A stretch of DNA of 53,489 bases from Methylorubrum aminovorans. Its GTDB lineage: Bacteria > Pseudomonadota > Alphaproteobacteria > Rhizobiales > Beijerinckiaceae. The notes beneath the pieces are model-generated. The model was not told where the DNA came from and made no database searches. It saw nothing but the letters and a program-made list of their open reading frames with translations. The stretch's first letter is position 1. Each line of letters starts with the position of its first letter. Below, piece after piece: positions 33,538 to 42,725 of the stretch. The stretch is taken from the NCBI RefSeq assembly GCF_022179725.1, contig NZ_BPRC01000029.1:1-53489 (forward strand). Reading direction: 5' to 3'. The translations under genes were made by a program, and so were the position numbers.

Positions 33538-33842
33538 TGGGCTTCACGATCCTCATGGGCTTCGAGTCGGAGGCGGTCGAAGGGAAACCGTCCCCGTTCC
33601 CGGCAGTTCGGCCTCGCTGTCGGTCGCGGACGGATCATCCCTCACAGGCGGCGGCCCAGCCCTTGCGAAGCCGGTCACACCCCGGAAGCAGCCGAAGCAT
33701 ACCACTTTTGGAAACGATACGTTTCAATCGTTTCTAATTTTCAAATGTGACGCGGAGGTCCATTGTCTCACCGTCAAGCAGCGGTCGCAGCGGTCCGAAC
33801 CGGACGACGCTCCGGCCCCTCCATGGTCGAGGAGAGAGAGTC
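33538..33842. promoter_or_regulatory. Divergent promoter region, SDR / haloperoxidase-like hydrolase
   Basis: No gene in these 305 bases. The middle (about 33,700-33,750) is AT-richer than the flanks and holds the GAAACG operator. The hydrolase has GGAGAGAGAG about 5 bases before its ATG as ribosome-binding site. Confidence 0.5.
33711..33734. promoter_or_regulatory. GAAACG operator
   Basis: GAAACGATACGTTTC (33711-33725) is a perfect palindrome, and ATCGTTTC (33727-33734) is the complement of its first 8 bases. So there are three GAAACG/CGTTTC half-sites at 9-base spacing. It lies between divergent genes. The pattern fits a TetR or similar dimeric repressor; no such regulator is encoded nearby. 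Confidence 0.6.
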
Positions 33843-34679
33843 ATGGCTACGGTCACCACCCGCGACGGCACCGAGATCTTCTACAAGGATTGGGGCCCGA
33901 AGGACGCGCAGCCGATCATGTTCCATCACGGCTGGCCGCTCTCGTCCGACGATTGGGACGGGCAGATGCTGTTCTTTGTCGGCCAGGGTTTCCGCGTGGT
34001 GGCCCATGACCGCCGCGGCCACGGCCGCTCCGCCCAGGTCTCCGAAGGCCACGACATGGACCATTACGCCGCCGACGCCGCGGCGGTCGCCGAGGCGCTC
34101 GACCTGAGGAATGCCGTCCATATCGGCCACTCCACCGGCGGCGGCGAGGTCGCGCGCTACGTCGCCCGGCACGGCGAGCCGCAGGGGCGCGTGGCCAAGG
34201 CGGTACTGGTGAGCGCCGTGCCGCCGCTGATGCTGAAGACCGAGGCCAACCCGGAAGGCCTGCCGCTCTCCGTGTTCGACGGCTTCCGCAAGGCTTTGGC
34301 CGACAACCGCGCCCAGTTCTTCCTCGATGTCCCCACCGGCCCGTTCTACGGCTTCAACCGCAACGGCGCGACGGTCCACGAGGGCGTGATCCGCAACTGG
34401 TGGCGGCAGGGCATGATGGGCTCGGCGAAGGCGCATTACGAGGGCATCAAGGCCTTCTCCGAAACCGACCAGACCGAGGATCTGCGGGCGATCTCGGTGC
34501 CGACGCTCGTGCTCCACGGCGAGGACGACCAGATCGTGCCGATCGTGGCTGCCGCGCACAAGTCGATCAAGCTTTTGCGCAACGGCACGCTGAAGACCTA
34601 TCCGGGCCTGTCGCACGGCATGCTCACCCTCAACGCCGACCGGCTCAACGCCGACCTCCTCGCCTTCATCCGTAGCTGA
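33843..34679 (+). CDS. Alpha/beta hydrolase, non-haem haloperoxidase type
   Basis: 278 residues. The nucleophile is S97 in GHSTGG, the acid is in LVLHGEDDQIVP and the His in YPGLSHGM. FHHGWPLSSDDWDGQM (about 27-42) and VVAHDRRGHGRS are typical of bacterial cofactor-free haloperoxidases (perhydrolases). No signal peptide, so cytosolic. In vivo these act as esterases or peroxidases of unknown substrate. Expression probably depends on the operator at 33711-33734. Confidence 0.9.
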   Translation: MATVTTRDGTEIFYKDWGPKDAQPIMFHHGWPLSSDDWDGQMLFFVGQGFRVVAHDRRGHGRSAQVSEGHDMDHYAADAAAVAEALDLRNAVHIGHSTGGGEVARYVARHGEPQGRVAKAVLVSAVPPLMLKTEANPEGLPLSVFDGFRKALADNRAQFFLDVPTGPFYGFNRNGATVHEGVIRNWWRQGMMGSAKAHYEGIKAFSETDQTEDLRAISVPTLVLHGEDDQIVPIVAAAHKSIKLLRNGTLKTYPGLSHGMLTLNADRLNADLLAFIRS

Positions 34680-34974
34680 GCGGGCGGCCGCTTGTCAGAG
34701 TTCCGCACTTGGGTCGACGAACGACACGCGAACGCTGAGTCGGCTTGAAAACGTTCAACGCTCGTCATTCCGGGGCGCCAGAGGCGAACTCGGAATGACG
34801 AGCCGCGACGCCCTGTTCCAGCCGCGCATCATAGGTGGATTCCGGGCTCCGCTGCGCGGCCCCGGAATGACGGTGAGCGCTGACGGGTGATACGGCGCAT
34901 CGGCTGTTGAACCAGGTTCGAAGCCCTGCCCGAAACCACCTCGGCGATCGGCGAAACCGCGCTATAAGCCCGCC
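34680..34974. repeat. Intergenic REP-like repeats
   Basis: No gene. CGTCATTCCG (34764-34773) and CGGAATGACG pair across about 18 bases, and 34837-34873 is a second copy of the dispersed repeat seen at 26394-26430, also ending in GGAATGACGG. The pdxA promoter should be in the last 100 bases. Confidence 0.55.
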
Positions 34975-36024
34975 ATGGCCTCCGACCACAGACCGCTTGC
35001 CCTTACCCTCGGCGATCCCTCCGGCATCGGCCCGGAGATCGCGCTGGCCGCGTGGCGGCTGCGGGGGGAGCGGGAGGTGCCGCCGTTCCAGCTCGTGGGC
35101 GATCCGGAATTCCTGGAAGCCACCGCCTACCGCCTCGGCCTGTCGGTTCCGGTGGCCGAGGTCGAGCCGGACGACGCCTGCGAGGTGTTTGCGCGGGCCC
35201 TGCCGGTCCTGCCGCTGCCGAGCGGCGCCAAGGTGATCGCCACGCCCGGCGCGCCGGATTCGGCCAATGCCGGCGCCATCGTCGAGTCGATCACCGCCGC
35301 CGTGGATCTGGTGCGCTCCGGCGCGGCCTCGGCGGTCGTGACCAACCCCATCGCCAAGTTCGTGCTGACGCGAGTCGGCTTCGCCCATCCAGGGCATACC
35401 GAATTCCTGGCTGCGCTCGCCGCCAAGGAGGGGCGCGAGCCGCCGCTGCCGGTGATGATGCTGTGGAGCGACACGCTGGCCGTGGTGCCGGTGACGATCC
35501 ACGTTGCGCTGCGCCGCGTGCCGGACCTGCTGACGCAGGATCTGGTCGAGCGCACCGCCCGCATCGTCTATGCCGACCTGCGCGCCCGCTTCGGGCTCGA
35601 ACAGCCGCGCCTCGTCCTGTCGGGCCTCAACCCGCATGCGGGCGAATCCGGCACCATGGGCACCGAGGATCGCGACGTGCTGGCGCCCGCCGTCGCGGTC
35701 TTGCGCAGCGAGGGCATCGACATCCGCGGCCCCCTGCCGGCCGACACCCTGTTCCACGAGCGGGCGCGGGCGACCTACGATGTGGCCCTCACCCCGACCC
35801 ACGATCAGGCGCTGATCCCGATCAAGACCCTCGCCTTCGACGAGGGTGTGAACGTGACGCTCGGGCTGCCCTTCGTGCGCACCTCGCCCGACCACGGCAC
35901 CGCCTTCGACATCGCCGGCCAAGGCGTGGCCAAGCCCGACAGCCTGATCGCCGCCCTGCGGCTGGCGCAGCGCCTCGCGCAGCGTCCGGCCAACACCGTC
36001 CTGCCCTTTCCCGCCCGCGCCTGA
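34975..36024 (+). CDS. pdxA: 4-hydroxythreonine-4-phosphate dehydrogenase
   Basis: 349 residues. GDPSGIGPEIAL (near residue 12) is the family start. The metal His residues are in GHTEFL, HVALRRV and GLNPHAGESGTMGTED, and the substrate loop ATPGAPDSANAG is present. Complete length. It oxidises 4-phosphohydroxy-threonine for pyridoxal phosphate synthesis. rsmA starts 12 bases after the stop, a common pairing in proteobacteria. Confidence 0.95.
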   Translation: MASDHRPLALTLGDPSGIGPEIALAAWRLRGEREVPPFQLVGDPEFLEATAYRLGLSVPVAEVEPDDACEVFARALPVLPLPSGAKVIATPGAPDSANAGAIVESITAAVDLVRSGAASAVVTNPIAKFVLTRVGFAHPGHTEFLAALAAKEGREPPLPVMMLWSDTLAVVPVTIHVALRRVPDLLTQDLVERTARIVYADLRARFGLEQPRLVLSGLNPHAGESGTMGTEDRDVLAPAVAVLRSEGIDIRGPLPADTLFHERARATYDVALTPTHDQALIPIKTLAFDEGVNVTLGLPFVRTSPDHGTAFDIAGQGVAKPDSLIAALRLAQRLAQRPANTVLPFPARA

Positions 36025-36035
36025 ACCCACCGCCG

Positions 36036-36911
36036 ATGAGCCATGACGCGTTGAGCGCCGACGGCCTGCCTCCGCTCCGCGAGGTGGTGCGACGGCACGG
36101 GCTGGAGCCGAAGAAGGCGCTCGGCCAGAACTTCCTGTTCGATCTCAATCTCACCGGCCGCATCGCCCGCTCGGCGGGCGCGCTCGACGGAGTCACGGTG
36201 GTGGAGGTCGGCCCCGGCCCCGGCGGCTTAACCCGCGCGCTGCTGGCGGCCGGCGCGAAGCGGGTGGTGGCGATCGAGCGCGACCCCCGCGCGCTGCCCG
36301 CGCTGGCCGAGATCGCCGCGCATTATCCGGGAAAGCTCGACGTGATCGACGCCGACGCGGTCGGCTTCGACCCGCGCCCGCTCGTCGGCGACGGGCCGGT
36401 GCGGATCGTGGCGAACCTCCCCTACAACGTCGCCACCGTGTTGCTCACCGGCTGGCTCGGGGCCGACACGCGGGACGACACTTGGCCGCCGTGGTGGGAA
36501 TCGGCGACGCTGATGTTCCAGCGCGAGGTCGCCGAGCGCATCGTCGCCGACGAGGGCGACCGGGCCAATTACGGACGGCTCGGGGTTCTGTGCGGCTGGC
36601 GCACGCAAGCCACCATCCTGTTCGACGTGGCGCCGTCCGCCTTCGTACCGCCGCCGAAGGTCACCTCCAGCATCGTCCACCTGCGCCCTCGGCCCGAGCC
36701 GCTGCCCTGCCGGATCGCGGATCTCGAGCGGGTGACCCGCGCCGCCTTCGGCCAGCGCCGCAAGATGCTGCGCCAGAGCCTGAAGGCCGCCACCCCCGAC
36801 CCCGCCCGCCTGCTCGCCGCCGCCGGCCTGCCGGAGACGGCACGGGCGGAGGAGATTCCGGTCGCGGGGTTCGTGGCGCTGGCCCGCGCGCTGGAGGCGG
36901 GAGGATCGTGA
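36036..36911 (+). CDS. rsmA: 16S rRNA dimethyladenosine transferase RsmA (KsgA)
   Basis: 291 residues. ALGQNFLFD (residues about 28-36), the SAM-binding VEVGPGPGGLTR, AIERD and the catalytic VANLPYNVATVLL are all present, with the C-terminal FGQRRKMLRQSL. It dimethylates two adjacent adenines near the 3' end of 16S rRNA during 30S assembly. Coupled closely to pdxA. Confidence 0.95.
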   Translation: MSHDALSADGLPPLREVVRRHGLEPKKALGQNFLFDLNLTGRIARSAGALDGVTVVEVGPGPGGLTRALLAAGAKRVVAIERDPRALPALAEIAAHYPGKLDVIDADAVGFDPRPLVGDGPVRIVANLPYNVATVLLTGWLGADTRDDTWPPWWESATLMFQREVAERIVADEGDRANYGRLGVLCGWRTQATILFDVAPSAFVPPPKVTSSIVHLRPRPEPLPCRIADLERVTRAAFGQRRKMLRQSLKAATPDPARLLAAAGLPETARAEEIPVAGFVALARALEAGGS

Positions 36912-37121
36912 GAGCGCTCCGTGACGGAGCCTCCCGTGTCGAGCGATGTCATTTTACAGCATTGGCGGCCGTCCTCTGGCATGGCCGCCCGTCACGAACC
37001 CTGTGCTGACCTCTAGCCAAATCTGCGACCGCCTACGGGTTTCTTTCGACGAACCGGCCCCCACTTCGTCGGAAAGCGCTCTAGCGGAGGGAGGGGGCGG
37101 GTTCTGCGTCCGCCAGGGCCG

Positions 37122-37742
37122 TCACCGGATCGGCCCGGACGTCTTCTGCGGCGGCAGGGAGGATGCCGTCATGATGAGGGAGACACCCCCGGTCCGTGGC
37201 GGAGCCACGGACAGCGCGAAGAGCCGGCTTTCCCCATTGCCGTCCGGCAGGTGGACGCGGAAGAACACCTGCCGCCCTGGCTGCCCGCCCAAGTCGGCGG
37301 GTTCGTCCCGTTCCGTCTCGACCTTCACCCCCGCCCGACGCAACTCCGTCATGGTCTGGCGGAACCGCTCAGGGGACTCCTCCACGTCCACGAAAGGGGC
37401 CATGAGCTGGCACCGCACGCCCGCATCGCGGATCACCACGAGCATGGGCTGTGTCGCGTCGTTCCAACGCCACACCTGTCCTGGCTCCCCGATCGGCAGG
37501 CGGGCTGCAGCCTGGGCCGCGGCCTCCGGCGGGGCCGGGTTGAAGCCGTGTTTCTCCAAAGCCCGTCCCATGCCGGCGCGATCTCCGAACCGCTCGACGC
37601 AGACCTGACTGAACAGCTCGTTGGCCGTACGAGAGATGCCGGGGCGGTCCAGGCGCCCCGCGGACTGCATCTGCGCCTGCGCGGATACCGCCGTCATCGA
37701 CAGGAGCATGAGGCTCACCGCGATTTTTGTCATACGCGTCAT
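37122..37742 (-). CDS. Secreted hypothetical protein
   Basis: 206 residues. The N-terminus MTRMTKIAVSLMLLSMTAVS is a signal peptide, cleaved after AQAQ near residue 24. The mature part has one disulfide-capable Cys pair (QVCVERF, VRCQLM) and GQVWRWNDATQPMLVVIRDAG, with alternating strands. I have seen such periplasmic proteins of unknown function in Methylobacterium. A second ATG at 37733 may be the start. No operon partner; flanks of about 200 bases hold nothing recognised. Confidence 0.7.
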   Translation of the reverse strand: MTRMTKIAVSLMLLSMTAVSAQAQMQSAGRLDRPGISRTANELFSQVCVERFGDRAGMGRALEKHGFNPAPPEAAAQAAARLPIGEPGQVWRWNDATQPMLVVIRDAGVRCQLMAPFVDVEESPERFRQTMTELRRAGVKVETERDEPADLGGQPGRQVFFRVHLPDGNGESRLFALSVAPPRTGGVSLIMTASSLPPQKTSGPIR

Positions 37743-37960
37743 CCCGATGTCTCACGCCGCAGCGCCGGAGAGCAAGAGCTCGTAACCTGGGCCGAGGTGC
37801 GCCAGCAACGATTCGCGGCAGGTCGCTCCCGAGGTGAACGCCCCGTTCCGCCAGGGCATGGAATGGCGGTCGGCTGTGTCACGGAAGGACTGCTGTCCAC
37901 CCTCAGCGGCCCCAATGCCCGGTTAAGCTGATCCGGGACAGGCCCCGGAAGGCACCCTCC

Positions 37961-39703
37961 TCAACCTTGCGGCGGCGCGCCTGTCTCCTCCCGCAGCGCC
38001 CGGCGCAGCACCTTGCCGACATTGGTCTTCGGCAGGCTGTCCTGGATCACGATGCGGCGCGGCACCTTGTAGCCGGTGAGGCTGGCGCGGGCATGGGCCC
38101 GGAGCGCGTCCGGCTCCACCGAGGGGTCGCGCAGGACCACGTGGGCGACGACCATCTCGCCGCTGTCGCCGCAGGGCGCGCCGACCACCGCGCACTCGAC
38201 CACCGCCGGATGGGTGGCGAGCACGTCCTCGACCTCGTTCGGATAGACGTTGAAGCCGGAGACGAGGATCATGTCCTTCATCCGGTCGACGATGCGGATC
38301 TGGCCGTCGGGCGTCATCACCGCCACGTCGCCGGTGCGGAAGAAGCCGTCGGCGGTCATCGACGCCCGTGTCTCCTCCGGGCGGTTCCAGTAGCCGGCCA
38401 TCACCTGGGGCCCGCGCACGCAGAGTTCGCCCGGCACGCCGAAGGGCAGCACCGTGCCGTCCTCGGCGCGGATCGTCACCTCGGTCGAGGGCAGCGGATA
38501 GCCGATCGTCCCGGTCCACTCGGCAAGCCCGAGCGGGTTGACGGTCACCACCGGCGAGGTCTCCGACAGGCCGTAGCCTTCGAGAATGGTCTGGCCGGTG
38601 ATCGCCTTCCAGCGGGCGGCGACCGAAGACTGCACCGCCATGCCGCCGCCGACCACGTACTCCACCTTCGAGAAATCGACCGTGTCGATCTTGGGGTGGT
38701 TGTTGAGCGCGTTGAACAGCGTGTTCACCCCGGCGAAGTTGGTGAAACGGGTGCGGCTCAGGGTCTTCACGAAGCCGTCGAGGTCGCGCGGGTTGGGGAT
38801 CAGGAGGCAGCAGCCGCCGAGCCGGAAGAAGAACAGGAAGCAGGCGGTCAGCGCGAAGATGTGGTAGAGTGGGAGTGCCGTGACCGCCACGCGCCCGTCG
38901 CCGTCCTCCGCCGAGCCGCGGAACCACGCCCGGCTCTGCTCGACATTGGCCATGATGTTGCGGTGAGTCAGCATCGCCGCCTTGGCGAGGCCGGTGGTGC
39001 CGCCGGTATATTGCAGGAAGGCGACGTCGCCGGGCTCGATCGCCACGGAGGGCCGCTTGAGGCCGCGGCCGGACCGCAGAACCGCCTCGAACCGCAGGGT
39101 CCGCCCGGCCGGCAGGGCGTAGGGCGGCACCGCCCGCTTCACCCGCCGCGACACGAGATCGATGATCCGCCCCTTCAGACCGAGCAGGTCGCCGGGCCCG
39201 GCTACGACGATCCGCTCCAGGCTCGGCATCTGCGGCAGCGCCTGCGCCACCGTGTGGCAGAAGTTTTCCAGCACGAACAGGACGCGGGCGCCGGAATCGT
39301 TGATCTGCGCCGCGAGTTCGCGTGGGGTGTAGAGCGGGTTGACGTTGACGACGGTGCAGCCCGCCACCAGCACGCCGAGCAGCGCGACGGGACAGGCCGG
39401 GACGTTGGGCATCATCACCGCGACACGGTCGCCGATGCCCTCGGGGCCGCCCTTGCCGCCCTTGCTACTCTTGCCGTAGCCGTTGGCGGCCAACCACGCC
39501 GCCACCGCCTGGGCGGCGGCGCCGACCTCGCGGTAGCGCAGGCTCGCACCAAAGCAGGTGATCGCCGGGCGCTCGGCGAAACGCAGGACGCTGCGGTCGA
39601 ACAGATCGACCACCGTGCCGACCGCGTCCGCGTCGATGTCGGCGGGAATGCCGGGGGGATAGGCGGCCAGCCAAGGGCGCTCCGCGCTCTGGTCCTGCGC
39701 CAT
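37961..39703 (-). CDS. fadD: Long-chain fatty-acid--CoA ligase
   Basis: 580 residues. The AMP-binding motif YTGGTTGLAKAAMLTHRN (about 235), EGYGLSETSPVV and the GDVAVMTPDGQIRIVDRMKDMI hinge are present, with TNVGKVLRR including the catalytic Lys near the C-terminus. It activates fatty acids to acyl-CoA with ATP. A poly-Gly/Lys insert (GYGKSSKGGKGGPEGIGD) near residue 75 is unusual. Monocistronic as far as can be seen. Confidence 0.9.
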   Translation of the reverse strand: MAQDQSAERPWLAAYPPGIPADIDADAVGTVVDLFDRSVLRFAERPAITCFGASLRYREVGAAAQAVAAWLAANGYGKSSKGGKGGPEGIGDRVAVMMPNVPACPVALLGVLVAGCTVVNVNPLYTPRELAAQINDSGARVLFVLENFCHTVAQALPQMPSLERIVVAGPGDLLGLKGRIIDLVSRRVKRAVPPYALPAGRTLRFEAVLRSGRGLKRPSVAIEPGDVAFLQYTGGTTGLAKAAMLTHRNIMANVEQSRAWFRGSAEDGDGRVAVTALPLYHIFALTACFLFFFRLGGCCLLIPNPRDLDGFVKTLSRTRFTNFAGVNTLFNALNNHPKIDTVDFSKVEYVVGGGMAVQSSVAARWKAITGQTILEGYGLSETSPVVTVNPLGLAEWTGTIGYPLPSTEVTIRAEDGTVLPFGVPGELCVRGPQVMAGYWNRPEETRASMTADGFFRTGDVAVMTPDGQIRIVDRMKDMILVSGFNVYPNEVEDVLATHPAVVECAVVGAPCGDSGEMVVAHVVLRDPSVEPDALRAHARASLTGYKVPRRIVIQDSLPKTNVGKVLRRALREETGAPPQG

Positions 39704-39798
39704 CCTCGTCCCTCCTGCCTTGTGCGCGGCTTATGAGGACCGCCACCCGCCGGCGGCGCCGCTTCCCGTTGTGGCTTAAGCGTTTCCGGCGCGTTCGA

Positions 39799-40569
39799 TC
39801 AAGCCGCGCCGTCCCGCCGAGACATCGCATGGACCGTCCGTCGCAGGCGCGCGGCCACGAGGGCCACGTGCGGCAGGGCGGCGCCCGTCAGCAGCAGGGC
39901 GGCGATGACGAGATCGCGGGCATCGAGCGGGCGGCGCGGCCAGGGGCCGAACCCGGCATCGCGGGCCAGCCCGATCATCGCGGCAGCGAACCACAGGGTG
40001 AGGAAGCCCAGGAGGGCGCCGAGCAGCGCCCGTCCGGCCCGGCGCCAGCGGCTGCCGGCGCGCGCCGGACCCGATCGGCCGGCAAGCCGCGCACCGAGCC
40101 CCATGGCGAGGCCGAACAGGCCCGCGGCGGCGCCCGCCCCCATCGCGTAGGCGAGCGCCATCGGCGTGCCGTTGAGGAAGGCGCCGCTGCCGGTGGCGAA
40201 GCCCGCCCGCAGCACGAGGCCGCCGAAGGTCGGGTGCAGGCTCAAGCCCAGCACCAGGGCGAGGCCGAGCCCTCCGCCGGTGAGCCGCCGGACCGGCGAG
40301 GCGGGGCCCGGCGCCCACATCGCGGCCAGGATGCGGACGAGCCCGTAGACCAGCGCGAAGGCGAAGAGCGGGTAGCGGTCGAGGAAGAAGCCGTAGAAGC
40401 GCGCCGCCACGTCCGGCGGCATCGCGCTGCGTTGATCGAAGCCGGCGAGGAACACGGCGAACAGGGCGGCCAGCGCCGCCAGCAGCGGCGCCGCGGCGAT
40501 CGCCCAGGCGCCCCGCCGCGACGCCGGTTCGGCCCCCGCCCCGGCGGAGAGCGCGGCCGTGCGGCTCAC
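39799..40569 (-). CDS. Integral membrane protein coupled to pepA
   Basis: 256 residues from a GTG at 40569 that overlaps the pepA stop by 4 bases. About six hydrophobic segments (for example AIAAAPLLAALAALFAVFLA, LFAFALVYGLVRILAAMW and LVIAALLLTGAALPHVALVA). The N-terminal loop has FDQRSAMPPDVAARFYGFFLDRYP. I do not recognise the family. The translational coupling to pepA suggests co-expression, not a known common function. Confidence 0.7.
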   Translation of the reverse strand: MSRTAALSAGAGAEPASRRGAWAIAAAPLLAALAALFAVFLAGFDQRSAMPPDVAARFYGFFLDRYPLFAFALVYGLVRILAAMWAPGPASPVRRLTGGGLGLALVLGLSLHPTFGGLVLRAGFATGSGAFLNGTPMALAYAMGAGAAAGLFGLAMGLGARLAGRSGPARAGSRWRRAGRALLGALLGFLTLWFAAAMIGLARDAGFGPWPRRPLDARDLVIAALLLTGAALPHVALVAARLRRTVHAMSRRDGAA

Positions 40570-42059
40570 CGCTCGTAGTGTTCGCGCACGAGCCGGTCGA
40601 GCAGGCGCACGCCCCAGCCCGCGCCCCAGCTCCGGTTGATCTCGGAGGCGGTGGAGGCCATGGCGACGCCGGCGATGTCGAGATGCGCCCAGGGCACGTC
40701 GTTGACGTAGCGCTTGAGGAAGGCGGCCGCCGTCGCCGCGCCGCCGTGGCGCCCGCCGGTGTTCTTCATGTCGGCGAACTTCGAATCGATCGCCTTGTCG
40801 TAGGCGGGGATGAGGGGCATCCGCCACACCCGCTCGCCCGCCGCCTCGCCGGCCGCGGTGATCTGGGCCGAGAGCACGTCGTCGTTGGAGAACAGGCCGG
40901 CGATGTCCTGGCCGAGCGCGACGATGATCGCGCCGGTGAGGGTGGCCAGATCGATCATCGCCTTGGGCTTGTAGGTCGCCTGGACGTGCCAGAGCACGTC
41001 GGCGAGCACGAGGCGGCCTTCGGCGTCGGTGTTGATGACCTCGATGGTCTGCCCGGAAAGCGAGGTGACGATGTCGGAGGGGCGGTAGGCATTGCCGTCG
41101 GGCATGTTCTCGACGATGCCGATGGCGCCGACCACGTTCACTTTGGCCTTGCGCGAGGCCAGCGCGTGCAGGGTGCCGACGACGGCGGCCGAGCCGCCCA
41201 TGTCGCCCTTCATGTCCTCCATGCCGCCGGCCGATTTGATCGAGACGCCGCCGGAATCGAACACCACGCCCTTGCCGATCAGCGCCAGCGGCGGCTCGGA
41301 CGGATCGTCCGCCCCGTTCCAGCGCATGATCGCCACCCGCGGCTCGCGGGCCGAGCCCTGCGCCACCGCCAGCAGCGCCCCCATGCCGATCTCCCGCATG
41401 CGCGCCACGTCGAGGATCTCGACCTCGACGCCGAGGCGCGTCAGCTCGGAGACGCGGCGGGCATATTCCTCGGGGTAGAGGACGTTCGGCGGCTCGTTGA
41501 CGAGGTTGCGGGCCAGGATCACGCCCTCGGCCACCGCCTCGGCGGCGCCCGCGGCGGCCCGCGCCGCGGACGGGTCGGCAACCAGAAGGGTCAGCGCGGC
41601 TCCCGCTTCGTCCTCGTCCTTCTTCTTGGTCTTGTACGCGTCGAAGCGGTAGCTGCGCAGGCGCGCGCCGAGCGTGAAGTCGGCGGCGTCCCGGGCGCTG
41701 CCGGCAAAGCCTTGCCAATCGAGCACGACTTTGGCCGTGCGCCCGCCGACCTTGCCCGCGGTGAAGCCGCCGAGCACAGTCCAGTCGATCTTGGCCCGGT
41801 CCTTCTCCGAACCGAGGCCGATCACCACCAGCCGATCGGCCTCCACGGCCGCCGGGGCCGGAAGGACCAGTGCCGACTGCGCCTTGCCCTTGAAGCGCTC
41901 GCTCGCGGCGGCGCGGGCGACCAGCTCGGCGCCCGGCCGGCCAAGGATCTCGGCCGCAGCCCCCGACAGGGCGAGGTCGTCGCCCACGAACACCACGAGG
42001 TCGCCCCCGGCACCGCGCGACGACAGCGGCTCAAAGGCGATTTCGATCCCACCGGCCAT
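40566..42059 (-). CDS. pepA: Leucyl aminopeptidase PepA (M17)
   Basis: 497 residues. The two-metal core shows GKGVVFDSGGVSIK (Lys and Asp ligands), MKGDMGGSAAV (Asp) and NTDAEGRLVLADVL (Asp, Glu and the bicarbonate-binding Arg). The N-terminal macro-like domain fills residues 1-170. PepA removes N-terminal residues from peptides and in some bacteria binds DNA. ATG 42059 gives the usual length; the frame remains open upstream. Confidence 0.95.
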   Translation of the reverse strand: MAGGIEIAFEPLSSRGAGGDLVVFVGDDLALSGAAAEILGRPGAELVARAAASERFKGKAQSALVLPAPAAVEADRLVVIGLGSEKDRAKIDWTVLGGFTAGKVGGRTAKVVLDWQGFAGSARDAADFTLGARLRSYRFDAYKTKKKDEDEAGAALTLLVADPSAARAAAGAAEAVAEGVILARNLVNEPPNVLYPEEYARRVSELTRLGVEVEILDVARMREIGMGALLAVAQGSAREPRVAIMRWNGADDPSEPPLALIGKGVVFDSGGVSIKSAGGMEDMKGDMGGSAAVVGTLHALASRKAKVNVVGAIGIVENMPDGNAYRPSDIVTSLSGQTIEVINTDAEGRLVLADVLWHVQATYKPKAMIDLATLTGAIIVALGQDIAGLFSNDDVLSAQITAAGEAAGERVWRMPLIPAYDKAIDSKFADMKNTGGRHGGAATAAAFLKRYVNDVPWAHLDIAGVAMASTASEINRSWGAGWGVRLLDRLVREHYER

Positions 42060-42169
42060 GATGCTCTTCGCTTTCCACCCGCATTCCGGCGGCGTGCCGC
42101 GGGCCCCGCGACAGCCGGCGAACCTGTGTACCCGGTGAGGCGAAGAACGCAACGCGGGGGCCCGTCGCG

Positions 42170-42370
42170 GTGGCCGGGCCGAGGGGGCGCATCGAGCGCA
42201 TCGTGGAGGAGATCGGGATCAGCGCCGACATGGCGCTGCGGCTCGCCCGGCTGTTGCGGACGACGCCGGACTTCTGGATGAACTACCAGGCCCGGTACGA
42301 ACGCGAAATCGTGTTGGCCGAGATCGGGTCCGAACTGCATCGTATCGAGCCCCTCGCGACGGCGGCCTGA
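42170..42370 (+). pseudogene. HigA-type antitoxin fragment
   Basis: 66 codons whose product (ISADMALRLARLLRTTPDFWMNYQARYE) matches the C-terminal half of HigA/VapI antitoxins. The first part of the helix-turn-helix (the VSRVTLSKILNG region) is missing and replaced by unrelated sequence; no HigB toxin gene is next to it. A remnant of a toxin-antitoxin locus. A GTG start is possible but translation is doubtful. Confidence 0.6.
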
Positions 42371-42425
42371 GGCGATTTCGCACGGGGAATGTCCTGCAAT
42401 GCGTCGGGCGTTTCGCGAGGGATAA

Positions 42426-42725
42426 TCAATCTACTGGGAAAAGGATTGCCTCGTAGTCCTGCGCCCCATTCAGCACGCGCAGTACCTCGGTCCGCCCCGC
42501 CTGAAGACGGTAGAAAATCAGATAGTCGCCGTACGGACGGCGGCGAATGCCGGAGGTTTCGCGCCCAGGCAGGAGCGGGAAGGCTTGTGGCATGAAGCCG
42601 AGGTTCTGGCAGCGCTTCTCCAGTTCGGCCACGAAGCTCGCCGCCCGCGCTGGATTGTCCTGTCCGATGAAGCGGCCGATGCGGACGAGATCGCCGACCG
42701 CTGCCTCGGTGAGGACGACGTTCAC
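42426..42725 (-). CDS. parE: ParE-type toxin (RelE/ParE family)
   Basis: 99 residues. Pattern: VVLTEAAVGDLVRIGRFI, ENPxxA-like QDNPARAASFV, GIRRRPYGDYLIFYRL and LRVLNGAQDYEAIL. These are the strands and helices of ParE toxins, which poison DNA gyrase. Its start overlaps the antitoxin stop by 4 bases. Confidence 0.9.
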   Translation of the reverse strand: MNVVLTEAAVGDLVRIGRFIGQDNPARAASFVAELEKRCQNLGFMPQAFPLLPGRETSGIRRRPYGDYLIFYRLQAGRTEVLRVLNGAQDYEAILFPVD

